This document shows positions 6,729-14,233 of a stretch of DNA of 24,016 nt, piece by piece (the stretch's first letter is position 1; each line of letters starts with the position of its first letter). Both the position numbers and the translations under genes were made by a program. Under the pieces are notes generated by a model. The model was given only the letters and a program-made list of their open reading frames with translations. It had not been told where the DNA came from and searched no databases. Source of the DNA: JBFELU01 sp041572755 (GTDB lineage: Bacteria > Actinomycetota > Acidimicrobiia > Spongiisociales > UBA11373); NCBI GenBank assembly GCA_041572755.1, contig JBFFRY010000032.1:1-24016 (forward strand), read 5' to 3'.

Positions 6729-7115
6729 TTGGCAGTACAGAAGCGATCGCGTCGCCGGGAGCGGAGGAACGTCCTCCACGGCCAAGCGCATATCACGGCG
6801 AGCTTCAACAACACGATCATCAACATCACCGACCTCGACGGCAACACGCTGGTGTGGACGTCGGGGGGCACGGTGGGCTTCAAGGGATCGCGTAAGTCGA
6901 CCCCGTACGCTGCCCAGGTAGCCGCCGAGCAGGCCGCCCGACGGGCCGGTGAGTTCGGGATGCGCAAGGTCGATGTGATCGTGCGGGGCTCCGGTTCCGG
7001 CCGTGAAACGGCGATAAGAACTTTGCAGACGATGGGGATGGAGGTCACCGGAATCCGTGACGTCACCCCGATTCCCCACAACGGGGTGAGGCTCAAGAAG
7101 CGGAGGAGGAACTAG
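6729..7115 (+). CDS. rpsK: 30S ribosomal protein uS11
   Basis: uS11 lies on the small subunit platform near the Shine-Dalgarno helix and pairs with bS21/bS18 in other bacteria. The 128-residue protein has a basic N-terminus (MAVQKRSRRRERRNVLHGQA), the conserved HITASFNNTIINITD stretch and the C-terminus DVTPIPHNGVRLKKRRRN. The start is a TTG at 6729 with GCGGAGG five bases upstream. A longer in-frame extension overlaps rpsM and is not conserved. The stop overlaps the rpsD GTG by one base. Confidence 0.94.
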   Translation: MAVQKRSRRRERRNVLHGQAHITASFNNTIINITDLDGNTLVWTSGGTVGFKGSRKSTPYAAQVAAEQAARRAGEFGMRKVDVIVRGSGSGRETAIRTLQTMGMEVTGIRDVTPIPHNGVRLKKRRRN

Positions 7116-7741
7116 TGGCCCGATACATCGGACCCGTCTGTCGTCTCTGCCGTCGGGAGCGGACGAAGCTGTTCCTCAAGGGCGCTCGTTGCGAGAGCAG
7201 CAAGTGCGCCATCGAGCGGAAGCCGTATCCCCCCGGCGAGCACGGCCGCGGCCGGATCCGCGAGACCCAGTACATGATCCAGCTGCGCGAGAAGCAGAAG
7301 GCGCGGCGCATCTACGGGGTCCTCGAGCGGCAGTTCCGCGGCTACTACAAGGAGGCCGCCCGGCAGCGGGGCATCACCGGTGAGAACCTTCTGCGCATCC
7401 TCGAGAGCCGCCTCGACAACGTCGTCTACCGGTCGTCCTTCGCGGAGTCCCGCGCCCAGGCCCGCCAGTTGGTCTCCCACGGCCACTTCAGGGTCAACGG
7501 CCGGCGGGTCGACGTGCCGTCCTATCGGGTTCGCCCCGGCGACGTCGTCACGCTGCGGGATCGCAGCCAGGAACTCATCGTCATCCAGCATGCTCTGGAT
7601 GTGGCCAGCGAGCGGACCATGCCCGAGTGGCTGGAGATCGATCGCACCGCCAAGAAGATCACCGTTCACGAGCTCCCGAACCGGGCCCAGATCGACACCC
7701 AGGTTCAAGAGCAGCTCATCGTCGAGCTCTACTCCAAGTAG
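7115..7741 (+). CDS. rpsD: 30S ribosomal protein uS4, zinc-binding form
   Basis: uS4 is a primary assembly protein that binds the 5' domain of 16S rRNA. The 208-residue protein keeps four N-terminal cysteines (C9, C12, C26, C31; CRLC, then CESSKC), which mark the zinc-binding form. The S4 RNA-binding domain covers about residues 93-155 (ESRLDNVVYRSSFAESRAQA, then VNGRRVDVPSYRVRPGD). The start is GTG at 7115 with CGGAGGAGGA just upstream, overlapping the rpsK TAG by one base. It lies in the order rpsK-rpsD-rpoA. Confidence 0.97.
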   Translation: MARYIGPVCRLCRRERTKLFLKGARCESSKCAIERKPYPPGEHGRGRIRETQYMIQLREKQKARRIYGVLERQFRGYYKEAARQRGITGENLLRILESRLDNVVYRSSFAESRAQARQLVSHGHFRVNGRRVDVPSYRVRPGDVVTLRDRSQELIVIQHALDVASERTMPEWLEIDRTAKKITVHELPNRAQIDTQVQEQLIVELYSK

Positions 7742-7750
7742 GGGGTCGCA

Positions 7751-8704
7751 GTGCTCATCGTCCAGCGTCCGCAAATCGAAGAGGAACCGCTCGCCGCCAA
7801 CCGCTCCCGGTTCGTGGTCGAGCCGCTCGAGCCCGGGTTCGGATACACGCTGGGCAACACCCTGCGCCGCACCCTCCTGTCGAGGATCCCCGGCGCCGCC
7901 ATCACCTCGGTGCGGATCGAGGGAGTCCAGCACGAGTTCTCGACCATTTCGGGAGCCGTTGAAGACGTGGTCGACATCATGCTGAACCTCAAGGGCGTCG
8001 TGCTCCGGTTCGAGGCCGAGGAGCCGCAGACGCTCTACCTGTCGGCGCGCGGCAAGACCGATGTGTCCGCCGGCGACATCAAGGCGCCCGCCGATGTCGA
8101 GATCGTCAACACCGATCACCACATCGTGTCGCTTTCATCGTCCGGCAAGATCGAGTTGGAGATGAGCGTCGAACGCGGCGTCGGCTATCGGACCGCCGAC
8201 AAGAACGCCAAGGGCGACGCCATCGGCGTCATGCCGATCGACTCGGTGTTCTCGCCGGTTCGCAAGGTGTCGTACTCCGTGGAGAGCACCCAGGTCGGTC
8301 AGATGACCAACTTCGACAAGCTCGTCATCGACGTGGAGACCGACGGTTCGGTGAGCCCGCAGGAGGCGATCTCGTCGGCCGGGAAGACGCTCGGTGAGCT
8401 GATGGGGCTCTTCGCCGATGTGGGCGAAGGCATCGGCTTGGAGCTGGGCGACGTGGTCGCCGCCGAATCGACGTCGCCCGATCTGGATCTCCCCATCGAG
8501 GCCCTGGACCTCTCCGAGCGACCCCGCAACTGTCTGCGCCGGGCTCAGATCGAGACGGTCGGTGAGCTGGTGCTCCGCACGGAGGAGGACCTCCTCAACA
8601 TCACCAACTTCGGCCAGAAGAGCCTCGAAGAGGTGGCCGCCAAGCTCGATGAGCTGGGGCTGTCGTTGGCCGCCTCTGAGGACGTCGAGGAAGAGACCGT
8701 CTGA
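7751..8704 (+). CDS. rpoA: RNA polymerase alpha subunit
   Basis: The alpha dimer is the scaffold for RNA polymerase assembly, and its C-terminal domain contacts promoter UP elements and activators. The 317-residue protein has the N-terminal domain with the dimer helix EPGFGYTLGNTLRRTLLSRI (about residues 27-46). A linker at about 235-250 leads to a complete C-terminal domain with RPRNCLRRAQIETVGEL (R257 and N260 match the DNA-contact residues) and NFGQKSLEEV (K290, S291). The start is GTG at 7751, nine bases after rpsD, with AGGGGGT upstream. The stop overlaps rplQ by one base (TGATG). Confidence 0.97.
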   Translation: MLIVQRPQIEEEPLAANRSRFVVEPLEPGFGYTLGNTLRRTLLSRIPGAAITSVRIEGVQHEFSTISGAVEDVVDIMLNLKGVVLRFEAEEPQTLYLSARGKTDVSAGDIKAPADVEIVNTDHHIVSLSSSGKIELEMSVERGVGYRTADKNAKGDAIGVMPIDSVFSPVRKVSYSVESTQVGQMTNFDKLVIDVETDGSVSPQEAISSAGKTLGELMGLFADVGEGIGLELGDVVAAESTSPDLDLPIEALDLSERPRNCLRRAQIETVGELVLRTEEDLLNITNFGQKSLEEVAAKLDELGLSLAASEDVEEETV

Positions 8705-9054
8705 TGCCGCGCCCCAAGCGAGGCCCGCGCTTCGGAGGGAGCCCCTCTCACCACCGGCACCTTCTCAGCAATCTCGCCCAGGAGTTGTTCTGGGAGGAGC
8801 GGATCACCACGACCTACGCCAAGGCGAAGCAGCTCCGCCCCTACGCCGAGCGGCTGATCACCAAGGCCCGCACCGGTTCGCTGCACGCCCGGCGCCAGAT
8901 CCTCCGCAAGATCGAGGACACCGAGCTCGTCACCCACCTCTTCGACGAGGTCGCTCCCCGCTACGTCGATCGGCCCGGTGGGTATACGAGGATCGTCAGG
9001 ATCGGCCCCCGCCGCGGCGACGGCGCCGAAATGGCGATCGTCGAGCTGGTCTGA
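8704..9054 (+). CDS. rplQ: 50S ribosomal protein bL17
   Basis: bL17 lies near the exit tunnel of the large subunit. The 116-residue protein starts MPRPKRGPRFGGSPSHHRHL and shows LLSNLAQELFWEERITTTYA and KAKQLRPYAERLITKAR. It lacks the long acidic or lysine-rich C-terminal tail seen in mycobacterial bL17 and ends GDGAEMAIVELV. The ATG at 8704 overlaps the rpoA stop. It is the last gene of the alpha operon. truA, which usually follows, is 5.2 kb further on. Confidence 0.96.
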   Translation: MPRPKRGPRFGGSPSHHRHLLSNLAQELFWEERITTTYAKAKQLRPYAERLITKARTGSLHARRQILRKIEDTELVTHLFDEVAPRYVDRPGGYTRIVRIGPRRGDGAEMAIVELV

Positions 9055-9080
9055 GCCGCAGTCGGATCTCGATCCCTGGC

Positions 9081-9086
9081 TAACGT
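9081..9086 (+). promoter_or_regulatory. Leaderless-type -10 box before the ClC gene
   Basis: TAACGT ends 10 nt before the ATG at 9097, and no ribosome-binding site lies in between. This spacing predicts a transcript that starts within a few bases of the start codon. No -35 match was seen. Confidence 0.4.
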
Positions 9087-9096
9087 CCATCGCGGC

Positions 9097-11346
9097 ATGT
9101 GGTCGCGCCTGTGGTCTGTACTTCGCAAGTTCCTCGAGCCGCGCGGCGCCGCCGCGTTCCTGATCCTGGCCGGTGTGGTCGGGGTGGTGGTCGGCCTGGC
9201 CGCGGCGGCCCTCATCTCCTCGATCGAGGGCCTCATGTGGAGCGTCGAGAGGCTCGGTGAGCACCTCGCCCAACCGAAGTGGATCCCGTTTGCGGCGGTC
9301 CCGCTGGGGTTGTTCGGGGCGTGGGGGATCGCTCGCCGCTTTGCCCCCGAGGTCGCCGGCGACGGGGTCCCCGAGGCGATCGCCGCGGTCGCCATCCGAT
9401 CCGGCTACATACCGACCCGGGCCGCTCCCCTCAAGATCATCGCCACGTCGCTGGTGATCGGTCTGGGGGGCTCGGTGGGACGGGAGGGTCCGATCGTCCA
9501 GATCGGCGGATCGATCGGGTCCTCGATCGCCCGGCACAGCGGTCTCGGGGAGGATCGGATCCGCAGTCTCGTCGCCGCCGGCGCCGGGGCCGCCATCGGC
9601 GCCTCGTTCAATGCCCCGATCGCCGGCATGCTGTTCGCCCTCGAGGTGATCATCGGCCAGTTTGCGGTTCGCCACCTCAATGCGGTGGTGGTGGCGTCGG
9701 TGGCGGCGGCGGTCACCACCCGTTCGATCGTGGGCGAGGAGCAGATCCTGCGGGCCTTTCCCCACCGGCTCCAGGACCCCCGGGAACTGGTGTTGTACGT
9801 CGGCCTCGGTTTGCTGGCGGCCGCGGTGGGGTGGCTGTTCCTCAACGTGCTGCGACGCGGCGAGGCGGCCCGCCACTGGGGACCGCCGTGGATGCGGCCG
9901 GTCATCTTCGGGCTCACCATCGCCGGGATCGCCTGGGTGGAGCCGGACATCCTCGGCACCGGGCAGGACGTGGTCGCCGGTTTCCTCTCCCTGGTCTCCA
10001 CCGAGTCCGTGGTGTGGGGGACGGCGCTGGCCCTCGTCGGTTACAAGATCGTGGCCGCCTCGCTCACCCTGGGGGTGGGGGGCTTCGGTGGGGTATTCAT
10101 GCCCAGCCTCTTCGTCGGTGCCGCTCTGGGCGCCGCCTACGCCGATCTCATCGATCCGTTGTGGCGCTTCTCCGATCTGGAGCCGGGGTCCTTTGCCATC
10201 GTGGGGATGGCGGCGACCTTCGCGGCCGTGGCGCGCGCTCCGCTCACGTCGATCCTCATCGTCTTCGAGATCACCGGGGACTACGGATTGGTGCTTCCTC
10301 TCATGCTGGCAGCGGCGCTGGCGACCCTGCTCGGTGACTGGATCCACCCGGACAGCGTCTATGCCATGTCCCTGGCGCGGCGCGGCATCCGCATCACCCG
10401 GCGCAGCGAGATCGACGTCCTCGACACCGTCCGGGTCGGCGACGTGGCGTCGCCGCTGAGAGGGGTGGCCGACCCCACCATGACGACCGCCGAGGTCCGG
10501 GCCCTGATGGACCGCATTCGGCATCACGGGCTTCCGGTCGCCGAAGAGGGCAGGCTGGTCGGCATCATCACCGTCACCGATGTGATCCGGGCCGGAGAGC
10601 CCTCCGACCGGGTGGCGGTGGCCGAGGCGATGACGCCCAACCCGGTCACCGTGACCCCCGACACGCCGGTCTCCGAAGCGCTGTCGAGGATGGCGGCGCT
10701 CGGGGTAGGTCGCATGCCGGTGGTGGCGGCCGACGACCCGGGTCTCCTCGTCGGGGTGTTCCGCCGCGAGGACGCCGTCGAGGCCTATCACCTCGCTCTC
10801 GGCCAGGAGGTGGCCCATGATCTGGGGCGGGAGCGTCTGCGGGCTCGGACTTCGCCCGACGCCGCGTTCCACGACCTCGAGATCCCGGCAGGCTCCGTTG
10901 CCGACGGGCGTCTTCTCAAGGAGGTCCCGATCCCCGGCGGGTGCACCGTGGTGTCCATCCGGCGCGGCATAGAGGTCCTCGTGCCCGATGGGAACACCGG
11001 GCTGCAGGCCGGCGACGTGCTGACCGTCTTCTCTCGCAGCGGCCTCTACGACCAGCTGGCGGAGCGGTTCGGAGCCGGCAACACCGAGGAGATCGAGGCG
11101 GTCACCGGTGACGAGGCCCGCTTCTTCGATCTCGAGATCCTGGAGGGTTCGGTGGCGGCCGACCGCACCATCCGGGAGCTGGCGGTACCCGGGGGGTGCA
11201 CCGTGGTGTCGGTACGGCGCCATCTGGAGGTGATCGTGCCCGACGGAGCCACGGTGCTGCGGGCCGGTGACGTGATCACCGTGTTCGCCAAGCCGGCCTC
11301 GCGCCGCCAGCTGGCGGAGCGCTTGCGGGGTGGTGGGGAGGGATAG
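9097..11346 (+). CDS. ClC-family chloride transporter with CBS pair and two TrkA_C domains
   Basis: The 749-residue protein has a ClC membrane core (about 1-425) with the gate motif GREGP (128-132, gating Glu E130), GDGVPE (88-93) in place of the usual GSGIPE, and GVFMP (332-336) at the anion site. E183 is followed by V184, where E. coli ClC has the internal proton-pathway Glu (EE to EV), so it may be a channel or use another proton route. A CBS pair (about 447-566) and two tandem TrkA_C/RCK_C-like domains (about 589-660 and 674-745) follow on the cytoplasmic side; both domain types usually sense ligands such as nucleotides. The start has a -10 box 10 nt upstream and no Shine-Dalgarno sequence. 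It separates rplQ from truA. Confidence 0.93.
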   Translation: MWSRLWSVLRKFLEPRGAAAFLILAGVVGVVVGLAAAALISSIEGLMWSVERLGEHLAQPKWIPFAAVPLGLFGAWGIARRFAPEVAGDGVPEAIAAVAIRSGYIPTRAAPLKIIATSLVIGLGGSVGREGPIVQIGGSIGSSIARHSGLGEDRIRSLVAAGAGAAIGASFNAPIAGMLFALEVIIGQFAVRHLNAVVVASVAAAVTTRSIVGEEQILRAFPHRLQDPRELVLYVGLGLLAAAVGWLFLNVLRRGEAARHWGPPWMRPVIFGLTIAGIAWVEPDILGTGQDVVAGFLSLVSTESVVWGTALALVGYKIVAASLTLGVGGFGGVFMPSLFVGAALGAAYADLIDPLWRFSDLEPGSFAIVGMAATFAAVARAPLTSILIVFEITGDYGLVLPLMLAAALATLLGDWIHPDSVYAMSLARRGIRITRRSEIDVLDTVRVGDVASPLRGVADPTMTTAEVRALMDRIRHHGLPVAEEGRLVGIITVTDVIRAGEPSDRVAVAEAMTPNPVTVTPDTPVSEALSRMAALGVGRMPVVAADDPGLLVGVFRREDAVEAYHLALGQEVAHDLGRERLRARTSPDAAFHDLEIPAGSVADGRLLKEVPIPGGCTVVSIRRGIEVLVPDGNTGLQAGDVLTVFSRSGLYDQLAERFGAGNTEEIEAVTGDEARFFDLEILEGSVAADRTIRELAVPGGCTVVSVRRHLEVIVPDGATVLRAGDVITVFAKPASRRQLAERLRGGGEG
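10861..11076 (+). repeat. TrkA_C domain repeat, copy 1
   Basis: This stretch encodes residues 589-660 of the ClC protein. It aligns without gaps to copy 2 at 11116-11331: FHDLEIPAGSVADGR against FFDLEILEGSVAADR, PGGCTVVSIRR against PGGCTVVSVRR, and EVLVPDG against EVIVPDG. The two copies share the identical 17-mer GGGTGCACCGTGGTGTC. Confidence 0.85.
11116..11331 (+). repeat. TrkA_C domain repeat, copy 2
   Basis: This stretch encodes residues 674-745 of the ClC protein and is the second copy of the tandem domain. A 13-residue acidic linker (GNTEEIEAVTGDE) separates it from copy 1. The gap-free match, including QLAERLRGG against QLAERFGAG at the end, points to an internal gene duplication. Confidence 0.85.
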
Positions 11347-11363
11347 CGACCCGGAGCGCCGAG

Positions 11364-11369
11364 TACCCT
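11364..11369 (+). promoter_or_regulatory. Leaderless-type -10 box before the MBL-fold gene
   Basis: TACCCT ends 7 nt before the ATG at 11377, in the 30-bp gap after the ClC gene. No ribosome-binding site is present, which suggests a leaderless start. Confidence 0.45.
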
Positions 11370-11376
11370 CCCCGCC

Positions 11377-12345
11377 ATGGAGATGATTGCGCTCGAACCG
11401 ATCGACGGGGTCGAAGTCACCACGCTCATCGACAACACCACCGACCTGCTGCTGAGGAGCACCGGCGACGTGCGCCGGTCGGCGGGGAAGCCTCCCCCGT
11501 CGGCGGTGCTCGAAGGGGGCCGGGGCATGAGCGGGCTCCGGGCGGAACATGGATTCTCGGCGCTCGTGACGGTCACCAAGGGCGACGGTGAACACCGGAT
11601 CCTCTTCGATGCCGGGCTCACCCCCACCGGGCTGATCGAGAACATGCGGGCTCTCGAAGTCGATCCGGGCTCGATCGAGATGATCGTGCTCAGCCACGGC
11701 CACGCCGATCACACCACCGGACTCGAGGGGGTCATCGGGGCGCTGGGCAAGGCATCGCTCCCGGTGCTGATCCATCCCGATTTCTGGACGCGACGAAGAG
11801 TTGCCATCCCCGGCCGAGATCCGATAGAGCTGCCTTCCACCAGCCGCCGGGCCCTCGAGGATGCCGGGTTTTCGATCACCGAGGAGCGGCTGCCGTCGTT
11901 TCTCTTCGGGAACTCCGTCCTCATCACCGGCGAGGTCGATCGCACGACGGCCTTCGAGCGCGGCTTCCCGGTCCATGAGGCCCACCGGGGAGGCGGTTGG
12001 GAGCCGGACCCGTTGATCCTCGACGACCAGGCCCTGGTGGTGAACGTTCGCGACCAGGGCCTCCTGGTGATGAGCGGGTGCGGCCACGCCGGGATCGTCA
12101 ACATTGTTCGCTACGCCCAACGGCTCACCGGGATCACCCGGGTGCGGGCGGTGATCGGGGGCTTCCATCTCGGCGGGCCGCTGTTCGAGCCGCTCATCGA
12201 TCCCACGGTCGAAGCGCTTGGGGAACTCGACCCGGGGGTGGTGCTGCCGGCTCACTGCACCGGCCTGACCGCCGTCCGGGCCATCGCCGACCGGCTGGGA
12301 GACCGGTTCGTGCAGAACGCGGTGGGGTCGACGCTGGTCTTGTGA
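11377..12345 (+). CDS. Metallo-beta-lactamase-fold hydrolase, COG1237-like
   Basis: The 322-residue protein has the metal motif SHGHADHTTGL (H107, H109, D111, H112), a further histidine in MSGCGHAGIVNI (H237), and GGFHLGG (H264) and PAHCTG (H293) near the end. The layout with SGCGHAGI and PAHCTG resembles the COG1237 family. Some archaeal members make the methanopterin precursor ribofuranosylaminobenzene phosphate, but the substrate in bacteria is unknown. It has no signal peptide, so it is likely cytoplasmic. The ATG at 11377 has a -10 box 7 nt upstream. The next gene starts 42 bp after its stop. Confidence 0.85.
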   Translation: MEMIALEPIDGVEVTTLIDNTTDLLLRSTGDVRRSAGKPPPSAVLEGGRGMSGLRAEHGFSALVTVTKGDGEHRILFDAGLTPTGLIENMRALEVDPGSIEMIVLSHGHADHTTGLEGVIGALGKASLPVLIHPDFWTRRRVAIPGRDPIELPSTSRRALEDAGFSITEERLPSFLFGNSVLITGEVDRTTAFERGFPVHEAHRGGGWEPDPLILDDQALVVNVRDQGLLVMSGCGHAGIVNIVRYAQRLTGITRVRAVIGGFHLGGPLFEPLIDPTVEALGELDPGVVLPAHCTGLTAVRAIADRLGDRFVQNAVGSTLVL

Positions 12346-12356
12346 CCCGTTGGCAG

Positions 12357-12362
12357 TAGGTT
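12357..12362 (+). promoter_or_regulatory. Possible -10 box before the luciferase-like gene
   Basis: TAGGTT lies 25 nt before the ATG at 12388. It would give a leader of roughly 19 nt that contains AAGGAG (12378-12383) four bases before the start. Unlike its neighbours, this gene therefore has a normal Shine-Dalgarno start. Confidence 0.35.
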
Positions 12363-12387
12363 GATGGCGCCCGCTTCAAGGAGCCCG

Positions 12388-13179
12388 ATGCGACCCGTCC
12401 GTCTCGCCTTCCAGATCCACCCCCAGCACGCCACCTACGAGACCCTGCGGCGCGCCGCCATCGAAGCCGAGGAGGTCGGAGTCGACATCGTCTACAACTG
12501 GGACCACTTCTATCCCCTGTCCGGTGAGCCCGACGGCGAGCACTTCGAGTGCTGGACGATGCTCGCCTCGCTGGCCGAGGTGACCGAGCGGGTCGAGATC
12601 GGGCCGCTGGTGACCTGCAACTCCTATCGCAATCCCCACTATCTCGCCGACATGGCCCGCACGGTGGATCACATCTCCGGGGGCCGGGTGATCTTCGGGA
12701 TCGGATCCGGATGGTTCGAGCGCGACTACACCGAGTACGGCTACGAGTTCGGGACGGCCGGGGGTCGCCTGGCGGCCCTGGCCGCCAACATGCCGATCAT
12801 CAAGGAGCGGCTCGGCATGCTCAACCCGCCGCCGATCCGTGACATGCCCATCCTGATCGGAGGCGGTGGCGAGAAGGTCACCTTGAGGATCGTCGCCGAG
12901 CATGCCGACATCTGGCACGGGTTCGGTGAGCCCGACGTCTTCCGTCACAAGAACCGGGTCCTCGATCGGTGGTGCGCTGAGGTGGGGCGCGATCCCGCCG
13001 CTATCGAGCGTTCGGCCGGGGTTCCGAAGAACCGGTGGGACGATCCCTCCTACGGTGACGCCCTGGTGGCCGCCGGGGCGGAGCAGCTCACCCTGGGTGC
13101 CGGTGGGCCGAAGATCGATCTGCGGCCGCTGGAGGACTGGGTGGCCTGGCGCGACGAGCGCAACGCTGCTCGGGGTTGA
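12388..13179 (+). CDS. Luciferase-like (LLM class) F420-dependent oxidoreductase
   Basis: The 263-residue protein has the TIM-barrel blocks of the LLM family: NWDHFYPLSG after the first strands, EIGPLVTCNSYRNPHYLADM, then DHISGGRVIFGIGSGWFE, and MPILIGGGGEKVTLRIVAEH, then ADIWHGFG. These resemble actinobacterial members that use reduced F420 rather than FMN; the cofactor is inferred and the substrate unknown. It is slightly shorter than many relatives. I chose the ATG at 12388 because AAGGAG is four bases upstream. TTG (12361) and ATG (12364) are in frame but lie within the promoter region. The NUDIX gene starts two bases after its stop. Confidence 0.88.
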   Translation: MRPVRLAFQIHPQHATYETLRRAAIEAEEVGVDIVYNWDHFYPLSGEPDGEHFECWTMLASLAEVTERVEIGPLVTCNSYRNPHYLADMARTVDHISGGRVIFGIGSGWFERDYTEYGYEFGTAGGRLAALAANMPIIKERLGMLNPPPIRDMPILIGGGGEKVTLRIVAEHADIWHGFGEPDVFRHKNRVLDRWCAEVGRDPAAIERSAGVPKNRWDDPSYGDALVAAGAEQLTLGAGGPKIDLRPLEDWVAWRDERNAARG

Positions 13180-13180
13180 G

Positions 13181-13711
13181 TTGCCGGGCGACTCCCGAAT
13201 CGACGCCGCCGCTTCCCTCGTCGGCGCCCTTCGGCCGGCCGACGATGACGAGCGACGCCATCGCGACGCCATCCTGCACTTCCTGGGCACCCGGTCGCGG
13301 CCCTTCGACCGGGAGACGCACGACCATCTCACTGCAGGGGGCATCGTGGTCGACGGAGACCGGATCCTGGTGGTGCATCACCGGCGACTGGGTCTGTGGG
13401 TCCAGCCGGGAGGGCACATCGATCCCGACGATGCCGACCCGGCCGCTGCCGCGGTCCGAGAGGTCGCCGAGGAGACCAGCCTGGGCGGTCTGGTGGCCGA
13501 ACGGCTCCTCGACGTCGACGTGCACTCCGTCGACTGCGGCGGCCGCTCCCTGCGTCATCTCGATCTCCGCTTCCTGATGCGGGCCGGCTCCGGGGATCCG
13601 GCGCCCAACGACGAGGTCACCGCGGTGCGGTGGGTCTCGTTCGGCGAGTTGGGGGCGCTCGGCGCCGACGCCGGTGTGCGGCGCGCCGCCGCAAAGGCAT
13701 TCGGCCGATAA
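13181..13711 (+). CDS. NUDIX hydrolase
   Basis: NUDIX proteins hydrolyse nucleoside diphosphates linked to another group; the substrate here cannot be told. The 176-residue protein has a NUDIX fold at about residues 45-165 with VQPGGHIDPDDADPAAAAVR, then EVAEETSL. The REVAEE metal-binding core is intact. The box is one residue longer than the canonical spacing, has Asp for the first Glu, and Ser for Gly in EETGL. The start is a TTG at 13181, two bases after the luciferase-like gene, with GGGG upstream; no closer ATG or GTG is in frame before the fold. The TAA stop forms the first three bases of the next gene's -10 box. Confidence 0.85.
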   Translation: MPGDSRIDAAASLVGALRPADDDERRHRDAILHFLGTRSRPFDRETHDHLTAGGIVVDGDRILVVHHRRLGLWVQPGGHIDPDDADPAAAAVREVAEETSLGGLVAERLLDVDVHSVDCGGRSLRHLDLRFLMRAGSGDPAPNDEVTAVRWVSFGELGALGADAGVRRAAAKAFGR

Positions 13712-13714
13712 CCT
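13709..13714 (+). promoter_or_regulatory. Leaderless-type -10 box overlapping the NUDIX stop
   Basis: TAACCT ends 8 nt before the ATG at 13723. Its first three bases are the TAA stop of the NUDIX gene. No ribosome-binding site lies between box and start. Confidence 0.45.
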
Positions 13715-13722
13715 GGCGTCCC

Positions 13723-14214
13723 ATGTTGTCGCAGGTCTTCGGTGCCGCCCGTCTCGACCGTCAGGCGTATCTGCGGGCCGCTCTGAGCCCCAACGCCGCA
13801 GCCGACGGCGTTGTCATCGTCGCGATGGTCTACGTGCTGCTGGCGATCGTCATCGTTCCCCTCGACGACTTCGAGCTCATTGCGTACGGCAGGTTCATCC
13901 TCCAGGGGCTCATCTCCTGGCTCATACTCGCCGGGGCGATCTACCTGATCGGCCGTCATCTGATGGACGGTGAAGGATCCTTCCCCAGCGTGCTGGCCAC
14001 GGTGGCGCTGGCCCATCCGGTGCTCCTGGTGCTGCTGATCGCTCGGCTGGGTCTCTCGCCCTTCGTGGCGTTGTTGGCGAGCACGGTGTGGTTTCTGGCG
14101 GCACTGGTGGCCGCCACCCGGGTGGCACTCGGCTTCCCCCTCGAGCGAGCCGGGGTCGCGGTGGCCGGTGGGTATGTGGTGTGGCTGCTGATGAGCCGCT
14201 TCCTGGTGGTGTGA
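13723..14214 (+). CDS. Small multi-pass membrane protein, Yip1-like
   Basis: The 163-residue protein has a short amphipathic N-terminus (MLSQVFGAARLDRQAYLRAA) and four to five hydrophobic segments. These lie near residues 28-47, 55-75, 85-105, 110-130 and 143-162. The arrangement and the N-terminal LDRQAYLRAALSP resemble bacterial Yip1-family proteins, whose function is unknown. I do not recognise it beyond that. It starts at ATG 13723 behind TAACCT and ends 19 bp before truA. The next -10 box lies in that gap. Confidence 0.75.
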   Translation: MLSQVFGAARLDRQAYLRAALSPNAAADGVVIVAMVYVLLAIVIVPLDDFELIAYGRFILQGLISWLILAGAIYLIGRHLMDGEGSFPSVLATVALAHPVLLVLLIARLGLSPFVALLASTVWFLAALVAATRVALGFPLERAGVAVAGGYVVWLLMSRFLVV

Positions 14215-14221
14215 GCGGGCC

Positions 14222-14227
14222 TACCCT
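14222..14227 (+). promoter_or_regulatory. Leaderless-type -10 box before truA
   Basis: TACCCT ends 6 nt before the GTG start of truA at 14234. This is the same hexamer as before the MBL-fold gene. No ribosome-binding site is present. The box implies that truA is transcribed independently of the genes upstream. Confidence 0.45.
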
Positions 14228-14233
14228 CGCGGG

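Noticed and set aside
8545..12255. Open frame of 1236 codons on the - strand, opposite rplQ, the ClC gene and the MBL-fold gene
   Set aside because: Its protein is rich in His, Arg, Asp and Gly, has no recognisable domain, and spans several well-supported genes. This is the usual antisense shadow of GC-rich coding sequence.
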